DNA of 64,000 nucleotides from CAJINA01 sp964636125 (lineage in GTDB: Bacteria > Desulfobacterota > Desulfobacteria > Desulfobacterales > CAJINA01), in the NCBI GenBank assembly GCA_964636125.1, contig CAZWPX010000004.1, forward strand, positions 62,001 through 126,000, in the 5' to 3' direction. The translations under genes and the position numbers were made by a program. The notes beneath the pieces were generated by a model that worked only from the letters and a program-made list of their open reading frames with translations, did no database searches and was not told the origin of the DNA. Below, in pieces: positions 24,684 to 33,679 of the stretch; position 1 is the first letter of the stretch; every line of letters begins with the position of its first letter.

Positions 24684-25421
24684 TTGGAAAATGAATTCAC
24701 AGGGCAAACGGCTCTGGTCACGGGCGGCAGCAAGGGGATTGGCCAGGCCATCTGCGTCGAACTGGCCCGTTGCGGCTGTCGCGTGATTATCAACTACCGG
24801 TCGGATGAAATGGGTGCCGCCCAGACGCTTGCCAGGGTTAAAGCGTCCGGCGCCGATGGCGCTGCCGTGCAATTTGACGTGACGAACGCGGGTGCAACCC
24901 AGCAGGCTCTGGAGGGATTTTTCAGTGATTACGGTGCTATTGATATCCTGGTCAACAACGCCGGTATTAATGCCGACGGCCTTTTTATCATGATGTCGCG
25001 CGATAAATGGCGGCGGGTGATCGAAACAACCCTTGACGGGTTTTATAACGTGACCAAACCGGTGGTTGAAAAGATGGTCCGGCGGAAAAAGGGCAGCGTG
25101 GTGTCTATTTCGTCGGTAGCCGGGGTCATGGGCAACCGGGGCCAGGCCAATTACGCGGCGGCCAAGGCCGGCCTGATCGGGGCCAGCCGGTCCCTGGCGG
25201 CGGAAGTGGCCCGGCTGGGTATCCGCGTGAACGTGGTGGCGCCCGGCCTGATTGAAACCGAAATGATAGGGGGCGCACCCGTGGCCAACATCAAGCAGAT
25301 GATTCCCATGGCCCGGATCGGACGGCCGGAAGAGGTGGCCAGCGTGGTGCGGTTTTTGTGTAGTGATGATGCGTCGTATGTAACCGGCCAGGTAATATCC
25401 ATAAATGGAGGCATGTGCTGA
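24684..25421 (+). CDS. fabG: 3-oxoacyl-ACP reductase FabG-like
   Basis: A 245-residue short-chain dehydrogenase that reduces 3-ketoacyl-ACP with NADPH. It has the nucleotide motif TGGSKGIGQA, NNAGIN, the catalytic Ser (SISSVAGVMGN) and the YAAAK pair, and ends with the ITGQ-like VTGQVISINGGM. The start codon is TTG with AGGGG at the right distance; no ATG fits the N-terminus. The last codons overlap the LolA-like gene. It supplies the reduction step between the ketosynthases and the dehydratases. Confidence 0.9.
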   Translation: MENEFTGQTALVTGGSKGIGQAICVELARCGCRVIINYRSDEMGAAQTLARVKASGADGAAVQFDVTNAGATQQALEGFFSDYGAIDILVNNAGINADGLFIMMSRDKWRRVIETTLDGFYNVTKPVVEKMVRRKKGSVVSISSVAGVMGNRGQANYAAAKAGLIGASRSLAAEVARLGIRVNVVAPGLIETEMIGGAPVANIKQMIPMARIGRPEEVASVVRFLCSDDASYVTGQVISINGGMC

Positions 25422-26071
25422 CTACGAAAAGATGGCTTAACCGCTGGCTGCGAACCTCCACGTCTTTACTAAATCTGAATAATATCATGGGGTTGGGACT
25501 GGCCTTATGTTTTTGTCTCGGCTGGGCGGACAGCTGGGAAGGGATTCGAGGGGCTGCGGATGGCGTGGACGCCATTACGGCGGAGTTTGTCCAGGAAAAG
25601 CACCTGCCGATATTGGCCCAGCCGCTTGTTTCCCGGGGCGTTTTTTACTTCAGTAAACCGGAATCCCTGAGATGGGAATACCGGGAACCGGTCCGGAGCA
25701 TCCTGCTTATGCATGGCGGCACCCTGCGGCGTTACCGGCAGTCCGGGGATGGCTTAACAGAGGATGCCGGGGTCGGTCTGGAAGCCATGCAGTTCGTGAT
25801 GACGGAAATTACCGCCTGGTTTAAGGGCGAGTTTGACGAAAGCCGGGTGTTTACAGCCCGGCTGGAAGCAGGCCGGAAAATCGTGCTGCTGCCCAGGGAG
25901 GAGTCCTTTGCCAAGGTGATTCAGAAGATCGAACTGATGCTCTCGAGCCAACCCGGGGTCATTGATTCCGTGATCATCTATGAAAGCAGTGATTCTTATA
26001 CCCGGCTGGATTTCAAAAATACTCGGCTGAATCAAGTTGTTTCGGATGATCTTTTCAGGAGCGCCGGATGA
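25415..26071 (+). CDS. LolA-like outer membrane lipoprotein carrier
   Basis: 218 residues. The first 40 residues contain a basic start and a hydrophobic stretch (IMGLGLALCFCLGWA), a signal peptide or anchor. The mature part has the LolA beta-sheet pattern: ITAEFVQEKHLPILAQPLVS, GVFYFSKPESLRWEYREP and the closing YESSDSYTRLDFKNTRLN. LolA carries lipoproteins across the periplasm; the copies in aryl-polyene clusters are thought to carry the polyene lipid. GTG start, overlapping fabG by seven bases and coupled to the next gene by ATGA. Confidence 0.83.
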   Translation: MLTTKRWLNRWLRTSTSLLNLNNIMGLGLALCFCLGWADSWEGIRGAADGVDAITAEFVQEKHLPILAQPLVSRGVFYFSKPESLRWEYREPVRSILLMHGGTLRRYRQSGDGLTEDAGVGLEAMQFVMTEITAWFKGEFDESRVFTARLEAGRKIVLLPREESFAKVIQKIELMLSSQPGVIDSVIIYESSDSYTRLDFKNTRLNQVVSDDLFRSAG

Positions 26072-26739
26072 ACCGTCTATGTCCGCTACTCCTGGTATTC
26101 TGCCTGGTAGCGGCCTGCGGCGGTCTTCCAAAAATCCAGCCGGGTCTCACAGATATGCAGATGTCCATGCCGGATGCCTGCCGGGCGGTTTATCCGGTGG
26201 GCAAGTGGCAGTTTGTCCATTCCATTGAAGCCTCTTTTCCCGCCGGGGAGAATCTGCTCATGGGGGTAACGGTGGTCGATGCCGCCGCTGGGACGATTGA
26301 TTGTGCGCTGATGACCCTGGAGGGATTTGTGCTCTTCCGGGCGCAAATGGGCAAAACGATTCGGGTGGACCGGGCCATGCCGCCTTTTGACAGGCAGGGG
26401 TTTGCCAGCGGTTTGCTGGAAGATATCCGTTTGATTTTTCTGATGCCGGCTTCAGGTGCTCCCCGGACAGGCCGTTTGGCGGGGGGCGGCTCATCTGCAG
26501 ACAAACCGGTCTGCCGCTACACCGATGACGGGGGGATAACCACGGATGTCATGCCCGGCGCCGATTCCCAGTGGCAGCTGCGTCGATATAACCCCCAGGG
26601 GTGTCTGACCCGGACGGTAGCAGCCGAAAGCAACGGCGGACAGGCGGATTTCCCTGGACGTATGCGCCTGACCGCCCATGGTCTGACCGGCTACACCCTG
26701 ACGATGAAACTTGTGAAGGCGGTTCGTTTTAACGATTGA
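26068..26739 (+). CDS. DUF3261-type lipoprotein of APE-like cluster
   Basis: 223 residues. The signal peptide ends with a lipobox (CLVAACGG, Cys17), so the protein is lipid-anchored, probably to the outer membrane. The core (WQFVHSIEASFPAGENLLMGVTVV, LEGFVLFRAQ) resembles the small DUF3261 lipoproteins that follow LolA in aryl-polyene clusters. A short low-complexity linker with Gly and Ser is near residue 140. It may receive or insert the product at the outer membrane; that role is inferred from neighbours. Confidence 0.72.
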   Translation: MNRLCPLLLVFCLVAACGGLPKIQPGLTDMQMSMPDACRAVYPVGKWQFVHSIEASFPAGENLLMGVTVVDAAAGTIDCALMTLEGFVLFRAQMGKTIRVDRAMPPFDRQGFASGLLEDIRLIFLMPASGAPRTGRLAGGGSSADKPVCRYTDDGGITTDVMPGADSQWQLRRYNPQGCLTRTVAAESNGGQADFPGRMRLTAHGLTGYTLTMKLVKAVRFND

Positions 26740-26766
26740 TCGATGTTTGCATATGGAGCAACCTGA

Positions 26767-28050
26767 ATGAAATTCCAGCTGATCTACCCCCAATGGCCCA
26801 AACTAGACCGGCAGACCGAGTTCCACCTGCCGCCCCACGGCCCGGTGGTTTTTGCTGCCGCGCTGCCGGTTGATATTGACGTGGAATTTGTTGATGAAAA
26901 CGTTCAGGAACTGCGCTTTGATCCAAACGTGGATGTGGTGGGTATTTCTATGATGCTGACCCGGCAGGTGAAGCGCGGCTGGCAGATTGCCGATACGTAT
27001 CGCAAAATGGGTGTGCCGGTGATTTGCGGCGGTATTGCCGCCATGCTCCATGCAAAAGAGTGCGCCCAGCACGTCGATGCTGTTTTCCTGGGTGAAGCCG
27101 AAGGCCGCATGGAACAGCTTCTTGCCGACCTGCGGGCCGGCAAGCTGCAGAATGTGTACAATTATCTCAACGATCACCCGCCCATAGAAGCAGTTGGAAC
27201 AGCCCGGCGAACCCTCCTTAACCGGGAGTTGTACAACTACCGGGGAATCCAGATGGTGGATCTGGTGCATGCCTCCCGGGGTTGCCGCTACAACTGCTAC
27301 CCCTGCTGTGTGGCCTACCTGGGGGGGCGCTGTTTCCGGCCCCGGCCCATCGATAAAGCCATCGCGGAGATGGCCGCTATTGACAACAACCGCCTGTTCA
27401 TCGTGGACAATTCCCTGGCCCAGGATACCCAGTGGGAGAAAGATTTATTCAGGGAGATGATTCCGCTGAAAAAGAAGTGGTGCAGCCACCCCATAGAGGA
27501 TAATCCGCAGGTTCTTGATCTGGCCGCACAGGCCGGGGCCTGGTATGTGTACCAGGCCGTCTTTGATACTTCTGACTACATCAAAGAGCGCATCAAACGT
27601 TACCACGACCACGGCATCGGGGTTGAAGGCACGATCCTGCTGGGCCTGGATGAACATACCGAAGACGACATCAAGCGCCTGGTTGATTTTTTACTGGAGA
27701 TTGAACTGGATCTGGCCGAATTTACGGTCCTCACCCCTTTCCCGCACACCAAAGCATACGAAGATCTGAAACGTGAAAAGCGGATTTTGTCCTACGATTG
27801 GGATGACTATTCTGCGGACAAGGTCGTTTATCAGCCGAAACACATGAGCCCGCAAAGGCTCCAGGCGCTTCTTGATTATGCCTGGGAGACCTTCTACCAG
27901 GACGAATCCCAGGAGATAAAGATGTTCAAGCTGTTTCAGCAGGTGATACACAAAGAAAAATCTGACCGGTCCTACCGCCCCCGCAATCGGGCCTTATCTG
28001 GCAAGGCCTTTGGAAGAACAGTCCAGGGTCCAACGCAAGGCAGACAATAA
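26767..28050 (+). CDS. Cobalamin-binding-type radical SAM protein
   Basis: 427 residues. Residues 1-150 are a B12-binding-like Rossmann domain (VDVVGISMML, VPVICGGIAAML, VFLGEAEG) without DxHxxG. The radical SAM motif is RGCRYNCYPCC (C-x3-C-x2-C with a fourth adjacent Cys, about residue 180), followed by FIVDNSLA and ILLGLDEHTEDDI. GGAG lies ten bases before the ATG. It is the last gene of the rightward operon. Its C-terminal 30 residues are basic and disordered-looking. The family is the same broad class as the proteins at 20328 and 28621 but well diverged from both. Confidence 0.84.
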   Translation: MKFQLIYPQWPKLDRQTEFHLPPHGPVVFAAALPVDIDVEFVDENVQELRFDPNVDVVGISMMLTRQVKRGWQIADTYRKMGVPVICGGIAAMLHAKECAQHVDAVFLGEAEGRMEQLLADLRAGKLQNVYNYLNDHPPIEAVGTARRTLLNRELYNYRGIQMVDLVHASRGCRYNCYPCCVAYLGGRCFRPRPIDKAIAEMAAIDNNRLFIVDNSLAQDTQWEKDLFREMIPLKKKWCSHPIEDNPQVLDLAAQAGAWYVYQAVFDTSDYIKERIKRYHDHGIGVEGTILLGLDEHTEDDIKRLVDFLLEIELDLAEFTVLTPFPHTKAYEDLKREKRILSYDWDDYSADKVVYQPKHMSPQRLQALLDYAWETFYQDESQEIKMFKLFQQVIHKEKSDRSYRPRNRALSGKAFGRTVQGPTQGRQ

Positions 28051-28072
28051 CTCAACAAAATGATAAGGCCGG

Positions 28073-28510
28073 TCAGTCCTGATTCAGCAGGTCAACAATG
28101 TGGTCAAGATGATTCTGGGTAGCGATATCTTTTGCTGATAGCCCTGCTTTGTTTTTCAGGTCCCTGCTTGCGCCATAATCCAACAAAATCTGAACTACTT
28201 TTTCATAAGAATAGTAGGTTGCATACATAAGCGCTGTCCAGCCTTTACGATCCTTGGTATCCAGCTCGGCTTCATTTTTACAAAGATACTCAACGATGGC
28301 AGGATAGTTCCAGTAGGTGGCTACCATGAGGGGGGTAAACGAATATCCGTTTTTACTTTCGATGTCTCCTTTTTGTTCCACATAATACTTGATCTTGCTC
28401 CAATCCTGAACTTCGATTGACCTGTGTATGGTTGTCGGAGGCAGGCACGCGATTAAACTTGAGAATAATATTAAAGTGATAATGCAGAAAATGCTTCGAG
28501 TGAATAGCAT
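28073..28510 (-). CDS. Ankyrin-repeat lipoprotein
   Basis: 145 residues. A signal peptide ends at a lipobox (SSLIACLPP, Cys22). The rest is three to four ankyrin repeats: GYSFTPLMVATYWNYPAIVEYL, GWTALMYATYYSYEKVVQILLDYGA and a final AKDIATQNHLDHIVDLL. Ankyrin stacks bind other proteins; in the envelope this may protect or scaffold a partner. Base composition looks lower in GC than the flanking lipid genes, which hints at a separate origin. It sits between the two operons that end here; no direct link to the lipid pathway is shown. Confidence 0.85.
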   Translation of the reverse strand: MLFTRSIFCIITLILFSSLIACLPPTTIHRSIEVQDWSKIKYYVEQKGDIESKNGYSFTPLMVATYWNYPAIVEYLCKNEAELDTKDRKGWTALMYATYYSYEKVVQILLDYGASRDLKNKAGLSAKDIATQNHLDHIVDLLNQD

Positions 28511-28620
28511 GCAACCTCCTGTGACGTTAAAAGTTGATGATGTTCATGAACTCTCCGTGCCATTGAATAAGTTGAGACGGATTGGGTTGGAACTTTAAAA
28601 CCCGGGCATTCATTACATTC

Positions 28621-30144
28621 TTAAGGCACTGCTTTCCTGGGGTTTGATGGATACGTCACATCTGATAAATCTTTGAACTGGTTCACAGTTTTCTGCCTTG
28701 CAATGTCTCTTTCAAACCGTCCTCTCCAGCCGTATTTTCTCTGACTCCGGTCTATCAGAATTTTCATCAGGGGCCTGAATAGCAAAAGCCAGATGGAGGT
28801 CCATAGAGGGCTTTGCTTGCGGAGCCTGTCAGACGGTTCCCACCACCCCATCACTTTTTGCTGGTGGTACCAGAAGAGGTACTGGAGTGTTTCTGAATCC
28901 AGATGCCGGGTTTTAACATTGGCCCACATGCCGTTGTAGCGGGTGTAGTCGTAGCGATTGGTAATCAGGCCCTCCTCCAGCAGGTACTGGCGGATACCGG
29001 TCTTGGGGTACGGCGTGAGAATCTGGCAATAGGCGGTATCGGCGCCCGTGGATTTGAGAAATTTGTAGTTTTCGATGATCTCCTGCTCCCCATCATCCGG
29101 GAACCCGAAAATCATCCCGCCCACCACCATGATGCCATATTTGTGGCACAGCGCAACCGCTTTGCGGGAGGCGTCCAGAATGTCGCCTTTTTTTGCAGTC
29201 CGCAGGTTTTTTCTGGAAGCATTTTCCATACCCAGAAAAATGGATTTGAACCCGGCCCGGGCCATCTTGCGAACCATTGCTTCATTGCGGGCCATGGTCA
29301 CGCAGTCTGCCTGAACGATCAGGACAAGATTGCGGTAATGACGGGCAATGATGGCGTCGCACAATTCCATGACCCTTTCCGGGATCATGACAAAATTGTC
29401 GTCTGACACAAAAATCCAGCGGATACGCCGTTTATAGTATATGGTGTCGATGTCCGCCAGAACCCTTTCAATGGGGAACGGGCGAAAAGCCCGCCCGTAC
29501 ATATGTCGGATACTGCAGAAGTTGCAGTTGCGGGTACACCCCCGGGAGGTCTCGATAACCTCTGAATTGCGGTTCATGATGTGATAGCCCCAGGTGAGGC
29601 GCCTTTTATCCCGAACCGGCAGGTTTAGCGTGGTCAGATCAAGCAGTTCCCCTTTGGGATTGTGCACAAAACCACCTTCGGCCTGGTAGGAGACCGCGGG
29701 GATAATTTCAACATCATCTTTGCCTTCCAGGGATCTGACAAGGCGGCGGAAGGCCTCTTCGCCTTCACCCCGGACTAAAAAATCGAGCAGTTTTCCGCTT
29801 TCTGAAACACCGATCTCTTTATACATGAGGGTGGCGTGGTAACCGCCGAGGACGATTTTTACACCTGGCAGCAGTTGGCGGATCAGTATGATCAGTTTCT
29901 CACAGGTGGCATACTGCCAGGTCATGGCGGAGAGCCCGACGACCTGCGGGCGGAAATTTAAAAGGACGCCGCGCATGTAGCTGCGGACATTCCGGCGTTT
30001 GCGAATCAGGTCTATGATACGCACATCATGTCCGGCGTCAAGATTGGCGGCAATGCTGGCCAGTCCCAGATTCGGCATGTGAAAGGCGGACTCGTGCATG
30101 ATCACGGGCGCCACATCTGGCATGGATACCAGTAAAATTCTCAT
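28621..30144 (-). CDS. Cobalamin-binding radical SAM protein (BchE/HpnP-like layout)
   Basis: 507 residues. B12-binding domain at residues 1-150 (MRILLVSMPDVAP, VVGLSAMTW, KIVLGGYHATLM), then the radical SAM motif TSRGCTRNCNFCSIRHMYG (about residue 203) and the typical IFVSDDNFVM and MIFGFPDDGEQ. The C-terminal 100 residues (SDRLRKQSPLWTSIWLLLF) are hydrophobic and basic and may touch the membrane. ATG 30144 has a perfect GGAGGAA site. This layout is shared by enzymes such as HpnJ- and HpnP-type hopanoid modifiers. It is the last gene of the second leftward operon. Confidence 0.85.
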   Translation of the reverse strand: MRILLVSMPDVAPVIMHESAFHMPNLGLASIAANLDAGHDVRIIDLIRKRRNVRSYMRGVLLNFRPQVVGLSAMTWQYATCEKLIILIRQLLPGVKIVLGGYHATLMYKEIGVSESGKLLDFLVRGEGEEAFRRLVRSLEGKDDVEIIPAVSYQAEGGFVHNPKGELLDLTTLNLPVRDKRRLTWGYHIMNRNSEVIETSRGCTRNCNFCSIRHMYGRAFRPFPIERVLADIDTIYYKRRIRWIFVSDDNFVMIPERVMELCDAIIARHYRNLVLIVQADCVTMARNEAMVRKMARAGFKSIFLGMENASRKNLRTAKKGDILDASRKAVALCHKYGIMVVGGMIFGFPDDGEQEIIENYKFLKSTGADTAYCQILTPYPKTGIRQYLLEEGLITNRYDYTRYNGMWANVKTRHLDSETLQYLFWYHQQKVMGWWEPSDRLRKQSPLWTSIWLLLFRPLMKILIDRSQRKYGWRGRFERDIARQKTVNQFKDLSDVTYPSNPRKAVP

Positions 30145-30176
30145 AATTCCTCCAGGGTGTTTCAAGCACCTGCAAT

Positions 30177-31007
30177 TTAGGCAGCGGGCCGGGTATTGCG
30201 TTTTTCAAGGAGGGCGTGAACCCTTCCCATTAAGTCGTTTACGGAAAAATTTCCGGAGTCGTAATCAGGGTCGATTTCGGCCAGGAGTTCGACGGTAACC
30301 GTATTGGGCCGGCGGGTATCGAAAAGAAAACGACCGGGTCGAAACAGCTTGTCGGCATTGCTGATAAACAAAACTTTCACCGGCGCACGGCAGAGCCGTG
30401 CAATCTTGAAGGCACCTTTGTTCAGGGAGCCGATGCGGCCGTCTCTGCCCCGGGTACCTTCCGGGAAAACGATCAGGTTGCCGCCGTCGGCCAGGTGCCC
30501 ACCCATTCCTTCAATGCGGCGTATCATCAGGCCTGCCAGGCGGCCGCTGGCCGCAGAGGGCAGGTAGCCCGACAGGGATAACATTTTTCCGTAAAGTGGA
30601 ATGTTGAACAGGCGGTCCTTGGCAATGGTGGTGTGGCGCGGGTAAAGGGAGATCAGCAAAATCGGATCGAGATAGGAGATGTGGTTGCAGACGATAACCG
30701 CCGAGCGGATGTGCCGAACGCCCGTATCTATTTCCCAGTGGCAGGCTGGGACAGCGATGCGCAAGATTCTGAAAAACATCCGGTAAAACAAACTGTTCAG
30801 TCTTTGAAAGGATTTAGCAGTGTTGTCCGCGAAAAGGTAGGCCAGCAGGTAGAACGGTGCATAGAAGAGCATAAAGCCGAGGGTGTAATAGCCCCACAAC
30901 AGCAGGGTTACGACAAGGTCAAACGGAAAGCCGGGCATTTCTCCCGGTTTTTTCTGTTTTCGATGTGCTGTGGATGCTGCCACTTTTTTTCTTTTCTGGG
31001 ATTCCAT
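30177..31007 (-). CDS. 1-acyl-glycerol-phosphate acyltransferase-like (PlsC family)
   Basis: 276 residues. After a basic tail come two hydrophobic segments (LVVTLLLWGYYTLGFMLFYA and APFYLLAYLF). The acyltransferase core has NHISYLDP (catalytic His-x4-Asp) and FPEGTRGRDG, the glycerol-phosphate-binding motif. PlsC enzymes put an acyl chain on a lysolipid. Here it could attach the cluster's special acyl chain to a membrane lipid. The TTG at 31034 is an alternative start. Confidence 0.87.
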   Translation of the reverse strand: MESQKRKKVAASTAHRKQKKPGEMPGFPFDLVVTLLLWGYYTLGFMLFYAPFYLLAYLFADNTAKSFQRLNSLFYRMFFRILRIAVPACHWEIDTGVRHIRSAVIVCNHISYLDPILLISLYPRHTTIAKDRLFNIPLYGKMLSLSGYLPSAASGRLAGLMIRRIEGMGGHLADGGNLIVFPEGTRGRDGRIGSLNKGAFKIARLCRAPVKVLFISNADKLFRPGRFLFDTRRPNTVTVELLAEIDPDYDSGNFSVNDLMGRVHALLEKRNTRPAA

Positions 31008-31076
31008 ACGCTGTCTTGCCGCCTGCGTTTTCAACCCCGGTTTTTGATACGCCGGGGCTTGTCCCGGGGCAGTTGA

Positions 31077-32318
31077 CTACCCGTCTGTGAATTTTTTAAG
31101 AAAGGTGCAGGTGTTGACGCCGCCGAAAGCGAAGTTCTGGATAGCCGCTATTCGGATGGGGGCCTCCATCAAACGGGTGACATGCCGCAATCCGGCGCAA
31201 CGGTTATCTACCTCGTCGAGATTTAGCGTGGGGGCGATGAAGCCGGCGGACATCATGTAGAGCGTGAGAATAGCTTCAATCGCCCCGCAGGACCCCATGG
31301 TATGGCCCATGTAGCTTTTCAAACCGGTGACAGCCGGCCCATTCCCGTAGATTTCCGCGATGGCCTGGGCTTCCAGGACATCTCCCATTTTGGTGGCCGT
31401 GGCATGGGCACTGATAAAGTCTACTTCAGAGGCATTGATGGCTGCATTGTCCAGAGCCAACTTGATAGCGCCTGTGATGCCCTGTGTATTCGGCAGGATA
31501 AGGTCGCCCCCGTTGCTGTTGCAGGCAAAACCAATGACTTCGCCCAGAATGTTGGCACCTCTTTTTCTGGCGGCTTCATATTCTTCCAGGACCAGGGCAC
31601 CGGCCCCTTCGCCGACGACCAGTCCGTCCCTGCGCTTATCAAACGGCCGCGGCGTCAGGTGGGGGGATTCGTTAAAATCAACCGAACAAGCCAGCAGGTT
31701 ATCGAAAACCGCTACCGTGGTAGTGTCGTATTCATCGGCGCCACCGCAGACCATGGCATCCTGCAGGCCGTATTTTACGGTTTCGTACCCAAAGCCGATG
31801 GACTGGCTGCTGGTGGTGCAGGCGGTCGCAGAAGAGATTACCCGCCCGGTGATACCGAACATTTTTGAGATGTTGACCGCGGTTGTGTGGACCATGGATT
31901 TAAGGTAGTCCACCGCTCCTACATTTTTTAACTTTGTGTCTGCGTGGCTGAAGAATGTACGGTAAATGTTTCTCTGGATTGTCGGACTGCCGTGGGTCGA
32001 ACTGAAAGCCACGCCGAGCCGACCGGACTGAATGAATTCTGTGGACAGGCCGGACTGGGCCAGGGCGGTTTTGGCGGCCTGACACGCATAGTAGGCTACC
32101 GGGCCCATAGTCTTGCGGTCACGCCTTTTGAAATCGTAATTTATAGGGTAGTCAACTGTCCCGAAGACCCCGCAGTAGATGCTTTCGGTAAGCAGGTCGT
32201 CAGCTTTTAGTTTTTTAACGCCGGAAACGCCGTTTTCCAAGTTTTTAAGGATTGTATCTTTTATATCACCGATTGGGGTGATTGCGGAACAACCGGTGAT
32301 GACAACTCTGCGTTCCAT
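31077..32318 (-). CDS. Beta-ketoacyl-ACP synthase (KS)
   Basis: A 413-residue condensing enzyme with the active Cys in ATACTTSSQ, the first His in SAHATAT and the second in LKSYMGHTMGS; the C-terminus has NFAFGGVNT. It is less similar to the other cluster ketosynthases than they are to each other, and lies next to its own ACP gene 15 bases away. This points to a separate elongation or initiation step. The gene starts within the expected distance after the ACP stop. Confidence 0.88.
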   Translation of the reverse strand: MERRVVITGCSAITPIGDIKDTILKNLENGVSGVKKLKADDLLTESIYCGVFGTVDYPINYDFKRRDRKTMGPVAYYACQAAKTALAQSGLSTEFIQSGRLGVAFSSTHGSPTIQRNIYRTFFSHADTKLKNVGAVDYLKSMVHTTAVNISKMFGITGRVISSATACTTSSQSIGFGYETVKYGLQDAMVCGGADEYDTTTVAVFDNLLACSVDFNESPHLTPRPFDKRRDGLVVGEGAGALVLEEYEAARKRGANILGEVIGFACNSNGGDLILPNTQGITGAIKLALDNAAINASEVDFISAHATATKMGDVLEAQAIAEIYGNGPAVTGLKSYMGHTMGSCGAIEAILTLYMMSAGFIAPTLNLDEVDNRCAGLRHVTRLMEAPIRIAAIQNFAFGGVNTCTFLKKFTDG

Positions 32319-32333
32319 TTTGATTCGCCTGTC

Positions 32334-32618
32334 TTAAGGTGTTTGCGCCGGCTTCATAGAAGCCGGGTGGTAACGCTGATTCAGGTCTGCCACGTAGTCA
32401 ATAATCTGGTTGATCGTGCGAATCTCCATCGCCGCCTTCTGTTCCGGCCTGGATAGTTCAACTTCCAGGAGAAATTCGATTTGTCTCAACAACTCAATGG
32501 CATCAATGCTGTCAAATTCGTGGATTTCGGCCAGGTTATCGTCGAGGCCGGGATTCTCAATTTCAAACTGTTCCTTGAAGATCCTGAGGATTTCTTTTTG
32601 TAATATTTCACGTTGCAT
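32334..32618 (-). CDS. Acyl carrier protein
   Basis: 94 residues, acidic, with the phosphopantetheine serine in HEFDSIDAIELL (about residue 36). The Ser motif FDSIDA differs from the GIDSxD of the other two ACPs, and the C-terminus has an extra Pro-rich tail. It is the likely partner of the ketosynthase that follows it. Confidence 0.85.
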   Translation of the reverse strand: MQREILQKEILRIFKEQFEIENPGLDDNLAEIHEFDSIDAIELLRQIEFLLEVELSRPEQKAAMEIRTINQIIDYVADLNQRYHPASMKPAQTP

Positions 32619-32701
32619 GGATCATTATTCCTTCAGTTACGGACAAAAATCGATACATACTACAAACGCCGGAATAATTCAAAACAAGAATCAGCGCCGA
32701 T

Positions 32702-33610
32702 TTATGCCGAACGCCTGTCAGGCGAGTGATCACCGGAATCGATGAACGGCTCGAAGTGGTACCATTGGAATGGGCTTGTTTTAACTTGATTTTCTAAAAG
32801 GTCTGCGTATTGGCGGGCGGCCGCCTGAATCGCCGCGGTTCTATTATTGCGGCTGGTTTTGGCGATAAAGATGGGGTCTGCGGCCTGGAAGTGATACCCC
32901 CTTTTCCCGGTACGAAGCGCAAAAAACACGATCAGGGGTGCGCCGGAAGCCATTGCCAGGGCAAAGGGTGCTGCGGGCAGGCTGGCGGTCTTTCCCAGGA
33001 AATCAACCTCAACGGCCGGCTGGTCGTCCCGCCAGAGAACATCCCCGGCCATGGAGACAATACCGCCGGTTCGCAGGAACCTGACCGCCTCGATGATGTC
33101 CAGGGGAGACCCCCCGGCCTCATCAACACCCACTATGCCGATACCGCTGTTCAGGACAGTTTTTTTCTGGAGCCTTTCAATCTCCTGGTGGTCCCGGGCG
33201 CCCATGTACAGCAGCAGTCGCAGGCTGGACAGATTTTCCTGCAAAAGGCGCGCCGCCACTTCCCAGTTGCCCATGTGAGACATGAGCAGGATGCCCCCGC
33301 TGGATTGATCAATTACCGTTTGCAGGGTCTGTTCTCCCTGGAAGGTATACTGGATACTGACGGCATCCTGCAGCAGGAAACGATCCAGGAAGACATTGGT
33401 GAAACTTTGAAACTGGCGCCAGGTGCACCAGAGATGGTAGCACCTGCTCTTAAGGGGAAGCAGGGTTGCGTAAAACCTGAGACCAACCCGTACACGGCCG
33501 GGGCAAAGCAGGAAATAACCTGCGGCAATACCCCGGGCCACCAGGCTGAAGAGCCAGGGGCCGCACAGTCGGGACAGGGTGACCAGGAATTGGTAGAATC
33601 GAGCTTTCAT
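32702..33610 (-). CDS. LpxL/HtrB-like lysophospholipid acyltransferase
   Basis: 302 residues of the lauroyl/myristoyl acyltransferase family, with a short N-terminal hydrophobic region and the catalytic LMSHMGNWEVA motif (His-x4-Glu, about residue 112). MAGDVLWRDDQPAVEVDFLGK and the PAAPFALAMASGAPL segment are family features. In aryl-polyene clusters a protein of this type attaches the polyene chain to its lipid or sugar anchor. It acts at the cytoplasmic face of the inner membrane. Confidence 0.86.
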   Translation of the reverse strand: MKARFYQFLVTLSRLCGPWLFSLVARGIAAGYFLLCPGRVRVGLRFYATLLPLKSRCYHLWCTWRQFQSFTNVFLDRFLLQDAVSIQYTFQGEQTLQTVIDQSSGGILLMSHMGNWEVAARLLQENLSSLRLLLYMGARDHQEIERLQKKTVLNSGIGIVGVDEAGGSPLDIIEAVRFLRTGGIVSMAGDVLWRDDQPAVEVDFLGKTASLPAAPFALAMASGAPLIVFFALRTGKRGYHFQAADPIFIAKTSRNNRTAAIQAAARQYADLLENQVKTSPFQWYHFEPFIDSGDHSPDRRSA

Positions 33611-33679
33611 TTGAAGTTATGTTTCGGTTTAGTCCAGACTCCGGCCCCTGCTCAGGGTGCCAACTGATCCGGATAGCTT

